From: Ovis canadensis
Taxonomy: Eukaryota; Chordata; Mammalia; Artiodactyla; Bovidae
Direction of reading: 5' to 3'
Length of the DNA stretch: 64,000 nt
Assembly (NCBI RefSeq): GCF_042477335.2
Contig: NC_091263.1
Span: forward strand, 67,636,501 to 67,700,500
Shown here: piece after piece, positions 34,741 to 47,154 of the stretch
How positions within the stretch are numbered: position 1 is the first letter of the stretch
How the letters are laid out: each line of letters begins with the position of its first letter
Notes under the pieces: generated by a model
What the model was told of the DNA's origin: nothing
Seen by the model: only the letters and a program-made list of their open reading frames with translations
The model's database searches: none
Made by a program: the position numbers and the translations under genes

Positions 34741-35924
34741 ATAGCAAAAAAAAGTAATCAGGAAAGGTTAACGTGTTGGAGTTCCTTGGAGTCCTGGGCA
34801 ATAACTCAGAGAAGAGATGGTCTCTTCTGATTCAGGGTTTTCAGGATTGACACCCATTGGGTCACCATGGAAATAGGCTGAGTTCTCATCCGGAGAACCT
34901 AGCTCTCACAAACATTTTTAAGTGCCTAGTTGGTAATAATGTTCTCCAGCTTCATCCCAGTTTTGCCCCCATCAATGATTTGCAATTCACATCCTATAGG
35001 GAACTGGAAAAGAGGAGGGTTTTAATGTTTAATCTTACCAGGATTTCACCATTTGACATCCCGTGGCCTACCATACCTCCAGTGCCATCCTCAACCACTT
35101 CAGCTCCGTAAGTCCTAAATTATACAGACTTTACACACTAGGGATGTACATATTGCTTTTCCTCATTAGAAGCCTGCAATTTGCATCAGGCAAAAATGAG
35201 TCACTTCCTCTGGCCTTTCCTCTGCTTTGATGTTTAGAAGGTCCAGAACTACATGGCCAAAGTTAAGACTGTGAGGAAAGTTCTGCTGGTAGGACCTTGT
35301 GTCTTCAGCTATAATCACTCCTGTGATGAGCCCAGGAGAAAGGTCATGCACCTGAAACAGAATGTGTTTACATCTCAGCCTTTGAATTGTTTCACCAAAT
35401 GTAATCAAATGAGAAGAGGAAATCATCATCAGCAACCTCAGGAATGAGGAACCACTGTATAGTTTGCTTTCAATAAAGCTTTGTATTCAAACTTTGAAAC
35501 AGTTGTCATTTAAAAAAATGAAATTATTGCATTTGTTGAGTACCAAGGACACTGTTTCACATACTCTTTATTTTCACATGTGTAATTTTCCCTTGGCCCC
35601 ATCTGTACGAAACCCACAAGAATTTCCTCTCTCTTTTCTCATACAAAAATCCCTTTCTTCTCTTGCCTTTTCTCTAAAATAATTTGTGGACACACTTAAT
35701 GTTTTATCTGCGTAGTGATGGGTCAGCGAATGTTGAGGACCAAGGGAGGTGATGTGAGGAGAGAAATGTTGAGATTTCTGTCCTCAAGAAGGATGCCTTC
35801 TAATAAAAGAGGCAGGACTTAACAGACCTGGAAGGGCAGCCAACAATGCTGAATTGCCTGTATTTGTAGGACAGTGTGAAGTCTCAGTTTATGCATGAGA
35901 TATCTTATGTTTCACTTGTGTTCA
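34741..35924. other. unassigned non-repeat DNA
   Basis: About 1.2 kb in which I recognise no interspersed repeat, unusual for this window. An 84-codon open frame (34857-35111) ends next to a GTAAGT, but has no start context, partner exon or known motif. It carries the composite site described separately. Confidence 0.45.
35195..35212. promoter_or_regulatory. composite ETS/PU.1 and AP-1 site
   Basis: The minus strand reads GAGGAAGTGACTCA: a perfect AP-1 heptamer (TGACTCA) abutting a GAGGAAGT ETS/PU.1 core. This pairing is common in myeloid enhancers, and CCR2 is a monocyte gene. Short motifs arise by chance, so this is only a candidate. Confidence 0.3.
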
Positions 35925-36658
35925 TGGAGCATATGGACCTGTTGCTTTCTTATACTGCCTTTGTATGATTTTGGTGTCAGGGTAGTGCTAATCTCATAGA
36001 ATGAGTTGGGAAGTATTTTCATTTTTTTTTCCAACTGTTTTTTTAAGTTTTATAAAACAGTTTGTTAGAACTGATATTGTTTCTTCTTTAAATGTCTAAT
36101 AGAATTGAAGCCATCTGGAGTTTTCTTTGTGGGTTTTTTCCTTAACCTACAATCTCCTTTAATAGTTCTTAGTCTATTCTGTTTATCTGTTTCTTGTGGG
36201 GGTGATTTTTGGTTTTGTCTTTCAAGTAATTTGTTTTATTTTAACTGCCGAGTTTATTTGTATATAATTCTCCATAATATTCCCTTGGTATCTTTAGGAT
36301 CTGTCGTGATGTTATCTTCCTCACTTTTGAGATAGGTAATTTGTATCTTCTTTATTTTTTATGACTTTTTGACAATCTGGCTAGAGTTTTATTAATTTTA
36401 TTGATCTCTAAGAACTAGCTTTTCATTGATTGTTCTCTGTTTTTATTAGTTGTTTTCTACTGCATTGATTTATGCTCTTTTATTATTATTTTTTCTTTGG
36501 TTTACTTTGGTTTGATTTGTTCTACTTTTTCTAGTTTTTTAAAGTGTAGGCTGAGGTCATTAATTTATGACTTTTTTCTTTTTTAATATAGAAGGTTAGT
36601 GCTGTCACTTTCCCTCTAAGCATTATGTTAGTTGCATCCCACAAATTGATTTCAATGT
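35925..36658 (-). repeat. old L1 ORF2 fragment
   Basis: 'gattttggtgtcagggtagt', 'catagaatgagttgggaagt', 'taatttgtatcttctttatt', 'gcattatgttagttgcatcc' are reversed L1 ORF2 text. Confidence 0.75.
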
Positions 36659-37137
36659 AGAGCAAAGCAAAATCTAAATAAAAACAAAAATATATTATTA
36701 TTGAACCCTTAGAAAGACTAAAAAGGAAAAACTCCTATTTTTCCTGTACTCTGTTCACAGCACTTCACCTAAAGGAATACCCTGTTTCTTCTTCCTACAG
36801 AATACTCTGATCCCACATCATGTGGGAGTGTTTCCCACATCAACCAATCATCATTATGTATGTGTGTGTATTCTTACTATATCACAATATTGTGGAAGAC
36901 AGATGTAGGAGACAATTTGTTGGTAAATACAGCAGAGTCATTCAGGCCCTGTGAGGATGGTTGTGTGGTGGATGTGCTACTGGGGACTAAGATGCAGCTC
37001 ATTCTCTGTTCTAACTGAATATGCCAACAATAGTGTCTTATAAGGAATACCTTTTAATAATTTTTCTGAAGGTGCACTTTAGCTGCTCTGTCAGTGTTTC
37101 CCTTCAGTGTTGGAACAGATCAGTGGTTTGTTTTGTG
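36659..37137. other. unassigned DNA
   Basis: No repeat or gene recognised. Confidence 0.4.
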
Positions 37138-37347
37138 TATGTGTTAGTCATTCAGTCATGTCTGACTCTTTGTGATCCCATGATTGTAGCCTGCCAGGTT
37201 CCTCTGTCCATGGGATTCTCCAGGCAAGAATACTGGAGTGAGTTGCCATGCCCTTCTGCAGGAGATCTTCCTGACCCAGGGACTGAACCCAGGTCTCCTG
37301 CATTGCAGGCAGATTCTTTACCATTTGAGCTACCCAGGAAGCCCAAA
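37138..37347 (-). mobile_element. Bov-tA SINE
   Basis: 'gtgttagtcattcagtcatg', 'gggattctccaggcaagaat', 'ggtctcctgcattgcaggca', 'tttgagctacccaggaagcc'. Little diverged. Confidence 0.93.
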
Positions 37348-37499
37348 GTGTGGTTTAAGATGAAATAGTTGGCTTGCTTTGAGGAGCCATGTTGGACAAA
37401 ATAGATATCTCTATGTGGAGTTACTGTTATGATTTAAAGCTAAATAATAATCTTTGGTCTGTAAAACACAGTAAATATTTACTTCTGTTTTATTGCCTG

Positions 37500-38135
37500 T
37501 ATCTTTTAACTTGATTCATTGTATCCAACTGTTTTCCTTTATTGCTGTGATTTTGTATTTTACTTGTTAAAAAGGGTTTCAATATCCTAAAAGAATAAAC
37601 GTATTCTTCTGTATTTTCTTCAGTTCTTATAAAGGTTTTTTTTTTTACATTTATATATTAATCCACCTGGAGTTTATTTTTTAGCTATAGTATGAAGAGT
37701 TAATTTTTTCCAATGTAGAATCAATTTTTCTAACACCATTAATTGAATAACCCATCTTTTCTAACATGATCTGAAGTGCCACCTTTATTCTATACTAAAT
37801 CCCTATACACACATGAGTTGACTATTTCATTTCATTCGTTTCCCTACTTGTGTACCAGAATCCCCCATTTTAATTATAATTGCTTCATAAAATATTTTTA
37901 TCTCTGAAAGGATGAGAGTTTATTCTTCTGTTTCAAATATTGTTTGGGGTCTTACATTTTATTTTCTTTGTAAACTTGGAATCATTTGTCAAAGTTTAAA
38001 AAATATTAAATTATATTGAATTTCTAGTTTAACTTGAGGAAAATAGACATCTTTACAGTAGTCTCTCTATCCAAGATATTAGGACTCCACATTTATTCAT
38101 GCCCTGTTTTTTGGTCTTCTTATAGGAAACATTTC
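37500..38135 (-). repeat. old L1 ORF2 fragment
   Basis: 'atattaatccacctggagtt', 'ctaacaccattaattgaata', 'cccatcttttctaacatgat', 'ccaagatattaggactccac' are reversed L1 ORF2 text, strongly diverged. Confidence 0.65.
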
Positions 38136-38149
38136 AGGTATACTGTGAC

Positions 38150-38285
38150 ATTTTGAATTTTTGCCACTACCCTGTGAGGTTATGTGATGGGATTCCCATT
38201 TTAAAGATGAAGAACTCAAGGCTCAAATATAGTTTATGTAATTGGTTTGAGGCCAAATACTGTCAGAAGCAAGGTACCAGTGCAC
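38150..38285 (-). repeat. MIR SINE fragment
   Basis: 'ccctgtgaggttatgtgatgggattcccattttaaagatgaagaactcaaggc' is reverse-complement MIR. Confidence 0.6.
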
Positions 38286-39181
38286 TTTCCATTATCTGTC
38301 ATTTCTTCATGTGAAAATATTAATCAGATGCTTTCCTGAATGTATGTTTTGATCAGGAGAGAAAGAAGAGAATATGACCTCACTTGAGCCTTTAGGAGAA
38401 AGGTGGATATGTCATTGGTGGCATAAAACAAGCATGTATTATTTTGACTCCCTGGTATGAAAACTCTTCGTATTTTCTAAAGTAACTCAGAAAAAGAAGG
38501 GGAAGCTCTGCTTTCCCTTGGGAAGAAAAATTGGGGAGAAATGCCCCCTTCTCAGTCTGTGACACCTTGTAGATGAGCATGTGATCTAGGCCTGACCATT
38601 TGCTGCCATCTGGAAATTTTCATCTGGAGTAAGTGGTGTTCAGGTAGAGCTCATTCACAGTGGCTGTGTTGTCACTGATTAACCAGTGTTGGGTGACAGG
38701 GTCTTCAGCAACAGCAGAAGTAGAACATTCATGTCATCAGGGTAATGGATGTGCCTTAGTTTATGCCCAAACCTAGATTCTTAGTCTCCTCATCAATTAT
38801 GGCAAATATTGATATGAATAAAATTATTTGCTCATATATCAATTGGAGTTGTTTCTATTGCTCACAGTAAGAACCTTGACCAAATGGAAATTAGCATCTA
38901 TAGGGGCACAAACCACAGACCCTCAATTCCAGGAGACTGGAATTGATTCTCTACCCTGTTTGGGGCTAAAGCTGGGGAAAATCTAGCTGGTCTTAAGGTA
39001 AGGGCATTTGAAACAGCTAATGAAAGTATCATTTGTGTCCCCTGCAATAGAATGTTATTTATTGTCTGGAATGTAAAACACTTCAGTTTTAAACATGTTA
39101 TATAGAGGTGTTTTTTAGCTTTAATCCATTTCTTAGGGGCACTCCTTAATGTTTGAAATACCTCAATTAAGAATATATCCT
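38286..39181. other. unassigned DNA
   Basis: No repeat, exon or RNA gene recognised. Confidence 0.4.
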
Positions 39182-41085
39182 CAATCCCATTCACCATTGC
39201 AACAAAAAGAATTAAACATCTAGGAATAAACTTACCAAAGGAGACAGAAGAACTGTACACAGAAAATTGTAAGACACTAATGAAAGAAATCAAAGATGAC
39301 ATAACAGATGGAGAGATATTCCATGTTCCTGGGTAGGAAGAAACAATATTGTAAAAATGACTATACTACCAGATGCAATCTACAGATTTAATGCAATCCC
39401 TATCAAATTACCAATGGCATTTTTCACAGAACTAGAACAAAAAATTTCACCATTCATACGGAAACACAAGAGACCCTGAAAAGCCAAAAACAGTCTTGAG
39501 AAAGAAGAATGGAACTGGAGGAATCAACATTCCTGACTTCAGGTTAAACTACAAAGCTATAGTCATCAAGACAGTATGGTACTGCACAAAAACAGAAATA
39601 TAGACCAATGGAACAAGATAGAAAGCCCAGAAATAAACCCATGCACCTATGGGTACCTTATTTTTGACAAAGGAGGCAAGCATTTACAATGGGGCAGACA
39701 GCTTCTTCAATAAATGGTGCTGGGAAAACTGGACAGCTACATGTAAAAGAAAGAAATTTGAACACTTCCTAACAACACAAAGATAAACTCTAAATGGATT
39801 AAAGACCTAAATGTAAGACCAGAAACTATAAAACTTTAAGAGGGAAACATAGTTAGAACACTTGATAACATAAATCAAAGCAAGATCCTCTATGACCCAC
39901 CTCCTGGAGTAATGGAAATAAAAATAAAAGTAAACAAGTGGGACCTGATTAAACTTAAGAGGTTTTGCACAGCAAGGGAAACTATAAGCAAGGTGAAAAG
40001 ACAACCCTCAGAATGGGAGAAAACAATAGCAAATGAAACAACTGACCAAAGATTAATTTCCAAAATATACGAGCAGCTCATACAACTCAGTACCAGGAAA
40101 ACAAACAACCCAATCAAAAAGTGGGAAAAAGACGTAAACAGACATTTCTCCAAAGACATACAGATGGCTAACAAACACATGAAAAGATGTTCAACATCAC
40201 TCATCATTAGAGAAATGCAAATCAAAACTACAATGAGATATCACCTCACACTGTCAGAATGGCCCTCATCACAAAGTCAACAAACAATAAATGCTGGAGA
40301 GGGTGCAGAGAAAAGCAAACACTCTTGTACTGTTGGTGGGAATTGATACAGCCACTATGGAAGACCATACAGAGATTCCTTAAAAAACTAGGAATAAAAC
40401 CACCATATGACCTAGTAATCCCACTCCTAGGCATATACCCTGAGGAAACCAAAATTGAAAAAGACACATGTATCCCATTGTTTACTGCAGCGCTATTTAC
40501 AATAGCTAGAACATGGAAGCAACCTAGATGTCCATTGACAGATGAATGGATAAAGAAGTTGTGGTACATACCACAGTGGACTATTACTCAGCCATAAAAA
40601 GGAACACATCTAATCAGTTCTAATGAGGAGGATGAACCTAGAACCTATTATACAGAGTGAAGTGAGCCAGAAAGAGAAAGATATAAAGATCTGTAGTCTA
40701 ACATATATACAGAATCTAGAAAAACAGTACTGAAGAATTTATTTACAGGGCAACAATGGAGAAACAGTCATAGAGAACAGACTTATGGTCACAGGGAGAG
40801 GGGAGGAGAGGGTGAGATGTATGGAAAGAGTAACATGGAAACTTACATTACCATATGTAAAATAGATAGCCAACAGGAATTTGCTGTATGGCTCAGGACA
40901 CTTAAACAAGGAGCTCTGCATCCCCCTAGAGGGATGGGATAAGGAGGGAGATGGGAGGGAGTTTCAAAAGAGAGGGGATATATGTATACCTATGGCTGAT
41001 CCATGTTGAGGTTTGACAGAAAACAGCAAAATTCTGTAAAGCAATTATCTTTCAATAAAAAATAAATTAATAAAAAGAAAAGGAA
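39182..41085 (+). mobile_element. 5'-truncated L1 (bovine type), ORF2 3' half and 3' UTR
   Basis: ORF2 text from 'tcaatcccattcaccattgc' to the stop, then the bovine L1 3' UTR ('acttacattaccatatgtaa', 'gatccatgttgaggtttgac') and A-rich tail. Open pieces 39912-40346 and 40259-40597 overlap in different frames: one frameshift separates [12 protein letters not shown]... from [15 protein letters not shown] text. A poor target duplication (about 13 bp, GAAT..ATCCTC) may flank it. Confidence 0.88.
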
Positions 41086-42071
41086 TTCATCCTCTTGTAG
41101 TTGGTTAACTTTAGAAGACTTCAGTTAAGAGCTTCATTCCAAAAAAGTATCCATCTTTCCTCCACTGATTTGCAATGACATGTTTATTATATATTAAATT
41201 ATCTTATATTTATAAGCCTGTTACTATATTCAGTTCTGTTGTTATATTTGTCCACTTTTGTACCAGCATCACAGTTTAAAAAAAATAATTGTGAGGTTTT
41301 AATATTATAGTAGAAAAATACCCTTGGGCTGTTTTAATTCGAGGTGGACTGAACTAGTCCTGCCAGTCAGATTCTAGTTCCAGAGTGGCAGAAAAGAGAA
41401 ACCACACCTTCTGGGGAATGTCATCAAGGATTAGTTCTGTAGAGATGCGCTCCATCTTATTATGGCACTTAGACTTTCATAAAATATTCTAGATGTGACC
41501 TAGGCAAAGTAGAAGGAGATTTTTTTTTTCATCTTGTTTTCTCAGTGTTCTGATTTCTGTTTGTGTAGATTTCTGGTTAACTCTCTCTTTGGGGACATAT
41601 CTCTTCTTCCATTTAACATGTGCTTTGACCCTAATGAAAACTATTATTTTATAACCATAAGCTGAAATAAATTTAGATCGCTCTCATCTTGTCTTATACA
41701 GCTAAAAATTCATTACTTTATATGCTATTAAAGTAATAAGTATTAGAGGAAGAAAAAAATCACACAATATTCTAATAAAGATTGCTTTTATTTTGTTTTC
41801 TTTTTTTTTCAGTTTAAAAGATACTTTCCTTTACTTTTAATATATTCATATAATACATTTATAATAACCATATTTATATCTGGCTGTTATTTCACATATG
41901 TTTGTGTATGTCTAAGTAAAAATATGCAGGTTGTAGGTTCACTGTAAGATTTAGACTGGTACAGTATTAGAAGTATCACCTCAAAAGATATTCAGTATAT
42001 ACATACATACTTTAAATCTAAACTTTGTATATAATATTAAATATTTATTTATATATATTATGTTATATTAT
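41086..42071. other. AT-rich unassigned DNA
   Basis: Nothing recognised. Several T- and A-runs. Confidence 0.4.
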
Positions 42072-42264
42072 TTCGTTGTTGTTTAGTCACTCACTCATGA
42101 CTGAATCTTTGTAACTCCATGACAGTAGCATGCCAGGCTTCCTTGTCGTTTACAATATCCAAGAATTTACTCAAACTCATGTCCATTGAATCAGTGATGC
42201 CATACAACCGTCTGTTATCCCCTTCTCCACATACCCTCAGTATTTCCCAGCATCAGATAATTTT
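42072..42264 (-). mobile_element. diverged BovB 3' fragment
   Basis: 'gttgttgtttagtcactcac', 'ccaggcttccttgtcgttta', 'catgtccattgaatcagtga', 'tttcccagcatcag'. More diverged than the other copies here. Confidence 0.85.
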
Positions 42265-42436
42265 AGTTCAGAATATGCATAAGCACATATAATTTTTCAA
42301 TTCACAGAATGGGGAATAATTTTATTTTTATCATATACTGCAAGCTTTATTTCTGATGCTATATTGTTTTTAGGGTAACACTTCTTCCTTTTAAAGTATC
42401 CTTAAAATTGTTTTTAATTAAAAAAAATTTCCAGTA

Positions 42437-43115
42437 GTAGTATTAATTACATGCCCAGTAGTGGGATTGCTGTGTCATATGGTACTTTTATTTCCAGTTT
42501 TTAAAGAAATCTCCATTCTGTTCTCCTTTGTAGTTGTATCAGTTTACATTCTCACCAACAGAGCAAGAGGGTTCCCTTTTCTCCACATTCTCTTCAGTAT
42601 TTATTGTTTGTAGATTAAAATCTCCCTTGTTAAGGTATATAATGTGGTTGATATACATCAAATTCCCTGGTGGCTCAGATGGTAAAGAATCTGCATGCAA
42701 TACAGGAGACCCAGGTTCAATCCCTGGGTCAGGAAGATTCCTTGGAGAAGGGAATGGCAACCCACTCTAGTATTCTTGCCTGGAGAACTCTGTGGACAGA
42801 AGAGCCTGGTGGGGTACAGTCTGTGGGGTCTCAGAGAGTTGCACATGACTGAGTGGATACCACACACACAATGTGGTTGGTATATATCAAATTATTAAGC
42901 AGTATCATTATTATTGTACATTTGTGTCTAGAGTTTTGTTATTATAAATAGTGCCTTAATGAGTTTCTTTCAGCATTTGGCATTTTCTTATTTTTAGATA
43001 CTTTTTTTCAGTGTAAATCTCTAGGAATGGAGTTACTGTGTCAAAGAGAAAAAAGTAGTTTATGACTGTTGAAGCATTTACCCAATTACCTTCCAACAGT
43101 GTTATGCCAATTCGT
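42437..43115 (-). repeat. old L1 ORF2-end remains
   Basis: 'atgcccagtagtgggattgc', 'tctccattctgttctccttt', 'acattctcaccaacagagca' on the left. After the SINE, 'atctctaggaatggagttac' and 'caattaccttccaacagtgt' suggest a second, older L1. Confidence 0.65.
42665..42869 (+). mobile_element. Bov-tA SINE with long target duplication
   Basis: A complete Bov-tA from 'ccctggtggctcagatggta' to 'gactgagtggataccac'. Flanked by 24-bp direct repeats at 42641-42664 and 42870-42893 (AATGTGGTTG...CAAATT) differing at two positions. Confidence 0.93.
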
Positions 43116-44477
43116 AAAATATAAATGGATCATGTTCGCTATTAACTTATTAATACTTCATCTGTGATCATATTTGACATTTTTGAGATGTTTGTTTTTA
43201 ATACATCAAAAAATGAGACTTTATATGTATTCTTATTAAATTTTATCCTCTTAGTTTTAACTGGTTATTTCAAGCTGTCAAGATGTCTTTGAAATCGTAT
43301 TCTGTTATTTGTCATTAGTTGTCATTCCCAACTTTGTGCCAGTTATTATTCCAATAAGACACAGCTTTAGTGCTATCATCCCAGTAACTGCTAAATCATT
43401 GATTAGAAAACAGTTCACTGTCAGACATTTAGTTTACCCCTAAAGACCTTCTTTGAGGGTAATAGTAAGCCATTAATCAGCCAATGCTAGATACTATTGT
43501 TGAGCCAGTCTTCATTTTGCCTATGACTGAGCTATGCCTTAGGTCTATGTTAATTAAATCTATTTCTCATTATTTGAACTCCAAATGCCAAGATATGTAC
43601 TAGGCAGTAGAGAGTCTGCCAGATATCTTGTCAGTAAGATTCACTGGCATTCTTGGACTTACCAATTAAGTAACTTCATTAGAAAGGGAAATGTATTTGA
43701 TATGGCATGAATTGTTATTAGTGGATGTATGTTGTCTTAACAGTGGAAGAGTTGATTGCCCTGCCAGGGGAGTATGGTGGCACTCTGAAAAGGATTTAAG
43801 CAACAACAAAAAAATAGGGATGGGCAAGTAGGGTGGAACTGAAAAGTTGTTGCTTAAGCACGCACAAAAGGGGCTAAACAAGAAGTTCATAAGCATGGTG
43901 GACTAATTGCAGGGAAATTTAGGTCAGAAGTTGGAAGTAGAAATGAAAGTGTTATTCAAGATGTTCATGAACTTTGGACACTGAGTTTACCAGAGCAAAT
44001 GAGTAAGTATTTGTTTTTAAATTCCTCTCTACTTCTCCACCCCTTCCTCTCATTTCTATCATTTCTGGGGGCTTAACGTGTCCCTTGTCAGGCTCCTCAT
44101 AATTAGTGTCTTTTAATATCTGTGATTTAGCTTCTAATTATTCTGCTAAGCATTTGTGAAGTTTTGGTATCAATCTCATTCAAGTAAATACTCCAGAATC
44201 TCTTCTTTTATTGATACATATAAATGAAGTGAAGCAAGGATATCTTACTAACTCCAGTCTTTGGCCTCTGCTTTTACTCTGAATTTCATTGACAATTTTC
44301 CATTTATATCTGCAGATTCTTCCCAGACCTGTAATATGACTTATCTGAATCTGGAGAATATATTTTTTTCAAAAAAATGCATGCTCTCGATATATATTCA
44401 CCAAACTTGGGCTTTGATTTCTTCTTTTAAAAAGCTCATTTCTTCCATTATAAAAAATTTTTGAAAAATTTATCAAA
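43116..44477. other. AT-rich unassigned DNA
   Basis: About 1.36 kb without a recognised repeat or gene. Confidence 0.4.
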
Positions 44478-45493
44478 GCTATGACAAACCTAGACAGCAT
44501 ATTAAAAAGCAGAGATATCACTTTGCCAACAAAGGTGCATATAGTCAAAGTTAAGCTTTTTCCAGTAGTCATGTACGGATGTGAGAGTTGGACTGTAAAG
44601 AAGGCTGAGAGCCAAAGAATTGATGCTTTCAAATTGTGGTCCTGGAGAAGACTCTTGAGAGTCCCTTGAACTGCAGGGAGATCAAACCAGTCAATCCAAA
44701 AGGAAATCAACCCTGAATATTCATTGGAAGGACTGATGCTGAAGCTGAAACAGCAATACTTTGGCCACCTGATGTGCAGAGATGACTCAATAGAAAAGAC
44801 CCTGCTGCTGATGAATGGATAAGAAAGCTGTACATATACACAGTGGAGTATTACTCGGCCATTAAAAAGAATACATGTGAATCAGTTCTAATGAGGTGGA
44901 TGAAACTGGAGCTTATTATACAGAGTGAAGTAAGCCAGAAAGAAAAACACCAATACCGTATACTAACATATGGACTTTAGAAAGATGGTAACAATAACCC
45001 TGTATGTGAGACAGCAAAAGAGACACAGATGTATAGGACAGTATTTTGGACTCTGGGAGAGGGAGAGGGTGGGATGATTTGGGAGAATGGCATTGAAACA
45101 TGTGTAATATCATATAAGAAACGAATCACCAGTCCAGGTTCGAGCAGGATACAGGATGCATGGGGCTGGTGCACTGGGATGACCCAGAGGGATGGTATGT
45201 GGAGGTGGGAGGGGGGTTCAGAATTGGGAACATGTGTACACCCATGGTGGATTCTTGTTGATGTATGGCAAAACCAATACAATATTGTAAAGTAACTAGC
45301 CTCCAATTAAAATAAATAAATAGAAAAGACCCTGCTGCTGGGTAAGATTGAGGGCAGGAGGACAGAAGGGTAACAGAGGATTAGATGGTTGGATAAGCAT
45401 CACTGGCTCAGTGGACGTGAGTTTGAGCAAAAAGCCTGGCATGCTGCAGTCCATGAGGTCGCAAAGAGTCATACATGACTTAGTGACTGAACA
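44478..45493 (+). mobile_element. BovB 3' end, split by an L1-BT
   Basis: BovB text at 44478-44810 ('gacaaacctagacagcatat', [17 protein letters not shown]) resumes at 45341 ('ggtaagattgagggcaggag') and ends near 'cttagtgactgaac'. A 510-bp L1-BT separates the halves. Confidence 0.93.
44811..45320 (+). mobile_element. L1-BT 3' end inserted in BovB, 20-bp target duplication
   Basis: Starts inside ORF2 ('atgaatggataagaaagctg') and includes the 3' UTR ('ggtgggatgatttgggagaa', 'gcatggggctggtgcactgg') and the A-rich end. Flanked by TAGAAAAGACCCTGCTGCTG at 44791-44810 and 45321-45340, exact. Confidence 0.95.
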
Positions 45494-45968
45494 ATGTATA
45501 GAGGGAAGGGAAAAATCACTATAGTCCTACCATCAAAAGTCTACATCTTAAAGATTTAATTCTACTTCCTTTTAGCACTTTTCTCTTCATGCATTTATTA
45601 TCAGGCACCCATAATCACCTGGATATTGTGCCAGTTCCTGGAATTGGTATGATAAGCAAAATAGACATACCTCGTGCTGTCTAACTCTGGGACATGGACA
45701 TAAAATTAAACAAACAGAAACTTCCAGGAAAGTGGAGTAAAAATACTTTCCCCTATTCTTCCCACTGAATACAACTAAAACCCCTGGTCACTGTATATAA
45801 AACAAACAAGAAAACTCTGAAAGGTGAAGAGAAGAAGCTAAACCAGCTAGAAGTTAAACCAAGCACAACATGGTGGTGAGTTCATTGGTTTTTCTTTGCA
45901 TCTCATATATCCTGGGCTGGGTGCTGGAAAAACTAGGAACCTGGAACTAACAAGTATAGACAACAACT

Positions 45969-46231
45969 GCTAAGTCACTTCACTTGTGTCTGACTGTGCG
46001 ACCCCATAGACGGCAGCCCACCAGGCTCCCCCATCCCTGGGATTCTCCAGGCAAGAATACTGGAATGGGTTGCCATTTCCTTCACCAGTGCACGAAAGTG
46101 GAAAGTGAAAGTGAAGTCGCTCAGTCGTATCCAACTCTTAGCGACACCATGGACTGCAGCCTACCAGGCTCCTCCATCCATGGGATTTTCCAGGCAAGAG
46201 TACTGGAGTGGGGTGCCATTTGCCTTCTCCA
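45969..46231 (-). mobile_element. Bov-A2 SINE dimer with 13-bp target duplication
   Basis: Two Bov-A monomers in reverse. Flanked by ATAGACAACAACT at 45956-45968 and 46232-46244, exact. Confidence 0.95.
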
Positions 46232-46504
46232 ATAGACAACAACTAGCTCCAGTGAAATACTACTCTCTCTAGCCAAGGACTAGAAAGACAGAAAACTTTC
46301 AGACGTTAAATGCTCTATTCCAGCCAAATGCCTCAAAGAGAACTGTGGCCCCAGCCTCACCCCGGCCGGCAAAGGCCAGTGTCAAGGCTTTAATGAGATT
46401 GCCCAGACTTCTCCGTTCCACGTGTAGCAGAATGGTATCAAGAAAGTTATATAGTGAGCAAGGACTTTCATCCCCACTAGGTGATGAGGCTTACCTCCTC
46501 CTCC

Positions 46505-46870
46505 CTTCAGTGCCAGTGGAGACTATGTGAGGAACCTGTATTTCAACTTCCACCCAGTAGTAAAAAAAGGATCCCTCCTACTATCTAGTGGGTTATTGTC
46601 AGAGGGTAGCTAGTGGGAAGGCCAGGACTTTTACAACCGCTCATTAACAAGGCCCAATGGTAATGCGGTGTCAGTGGAGGCCACATGGAGGAACAGGAAT
46701 GAGGCATTCCCATCCCTCCCATCCAGAATGGTATTAGCAGAAACCTAGTGAGTACTCTCACTTCCACCTAGCACTAACAAGGGCCCTCCTCCTTGAGTGT
46801 CAGTGAAGACCAAATGGGAAAATCTGGACATCTGCCTTTACATGGCACTAAGAAGGCATAAACACCCTTT
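46505..46870 (+). repeat. degenerate tandem unit in an L1 5'-UTR-like region
   Basis: Three related units beginning near 46511, 46667 and 46796 share a 'gtgtcagtggaggccacatg'-like start and a later 'ccctccta/ccctcctcc'. Spacing is about 130-155 bp. L1 5' UTRs of older families often carry such repeated blocks. Confidence 0.45.
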
Positions 46871-47054
46871 CCCCTACCAGAGCAGTGTCCAAGGAAGCCA
46901 ACTAAAACAAAGGGTTTAAATAAGATCCACAGTCCTGTATTCTACTCAGAATGTCCAGGTTTCAATAGAAAGTCACTTTGTCATATCAAGAAGGAAAAAA
47001 ATCTCAACTTGAATGAATAGAGACAGTGAATAGTTCCCAATACTGAGATGATAG

Positions 47055-47154
47055 TGTTCTTGCCTGGAGAATCCCAGGGATGGCGGAGCCTGATGGGCTG
47101 CTGTCTATGGGGTCTCACAGAGTCGGACACGACTGAAGTGACTGAGCAGCAGCA
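47055..47154 (+). mobile_element. truncated Bov-A2 monomer
   Basis: 'tgttcttgcctggagaatcc' to 'gaagtgactgagcagcagca'. Flanked by GAGATGATAG (47045-47054) and GAGATGTTAG (47155-47164). Confidence 0.9.

Noticed and set aside
34857..35111. 84-codon open frame followed by GTAAGT, like an exon with a donor
   Set aside because: No recognisable protein, no acceptor or partner exon located, and one donor hexamer is expected by chance.
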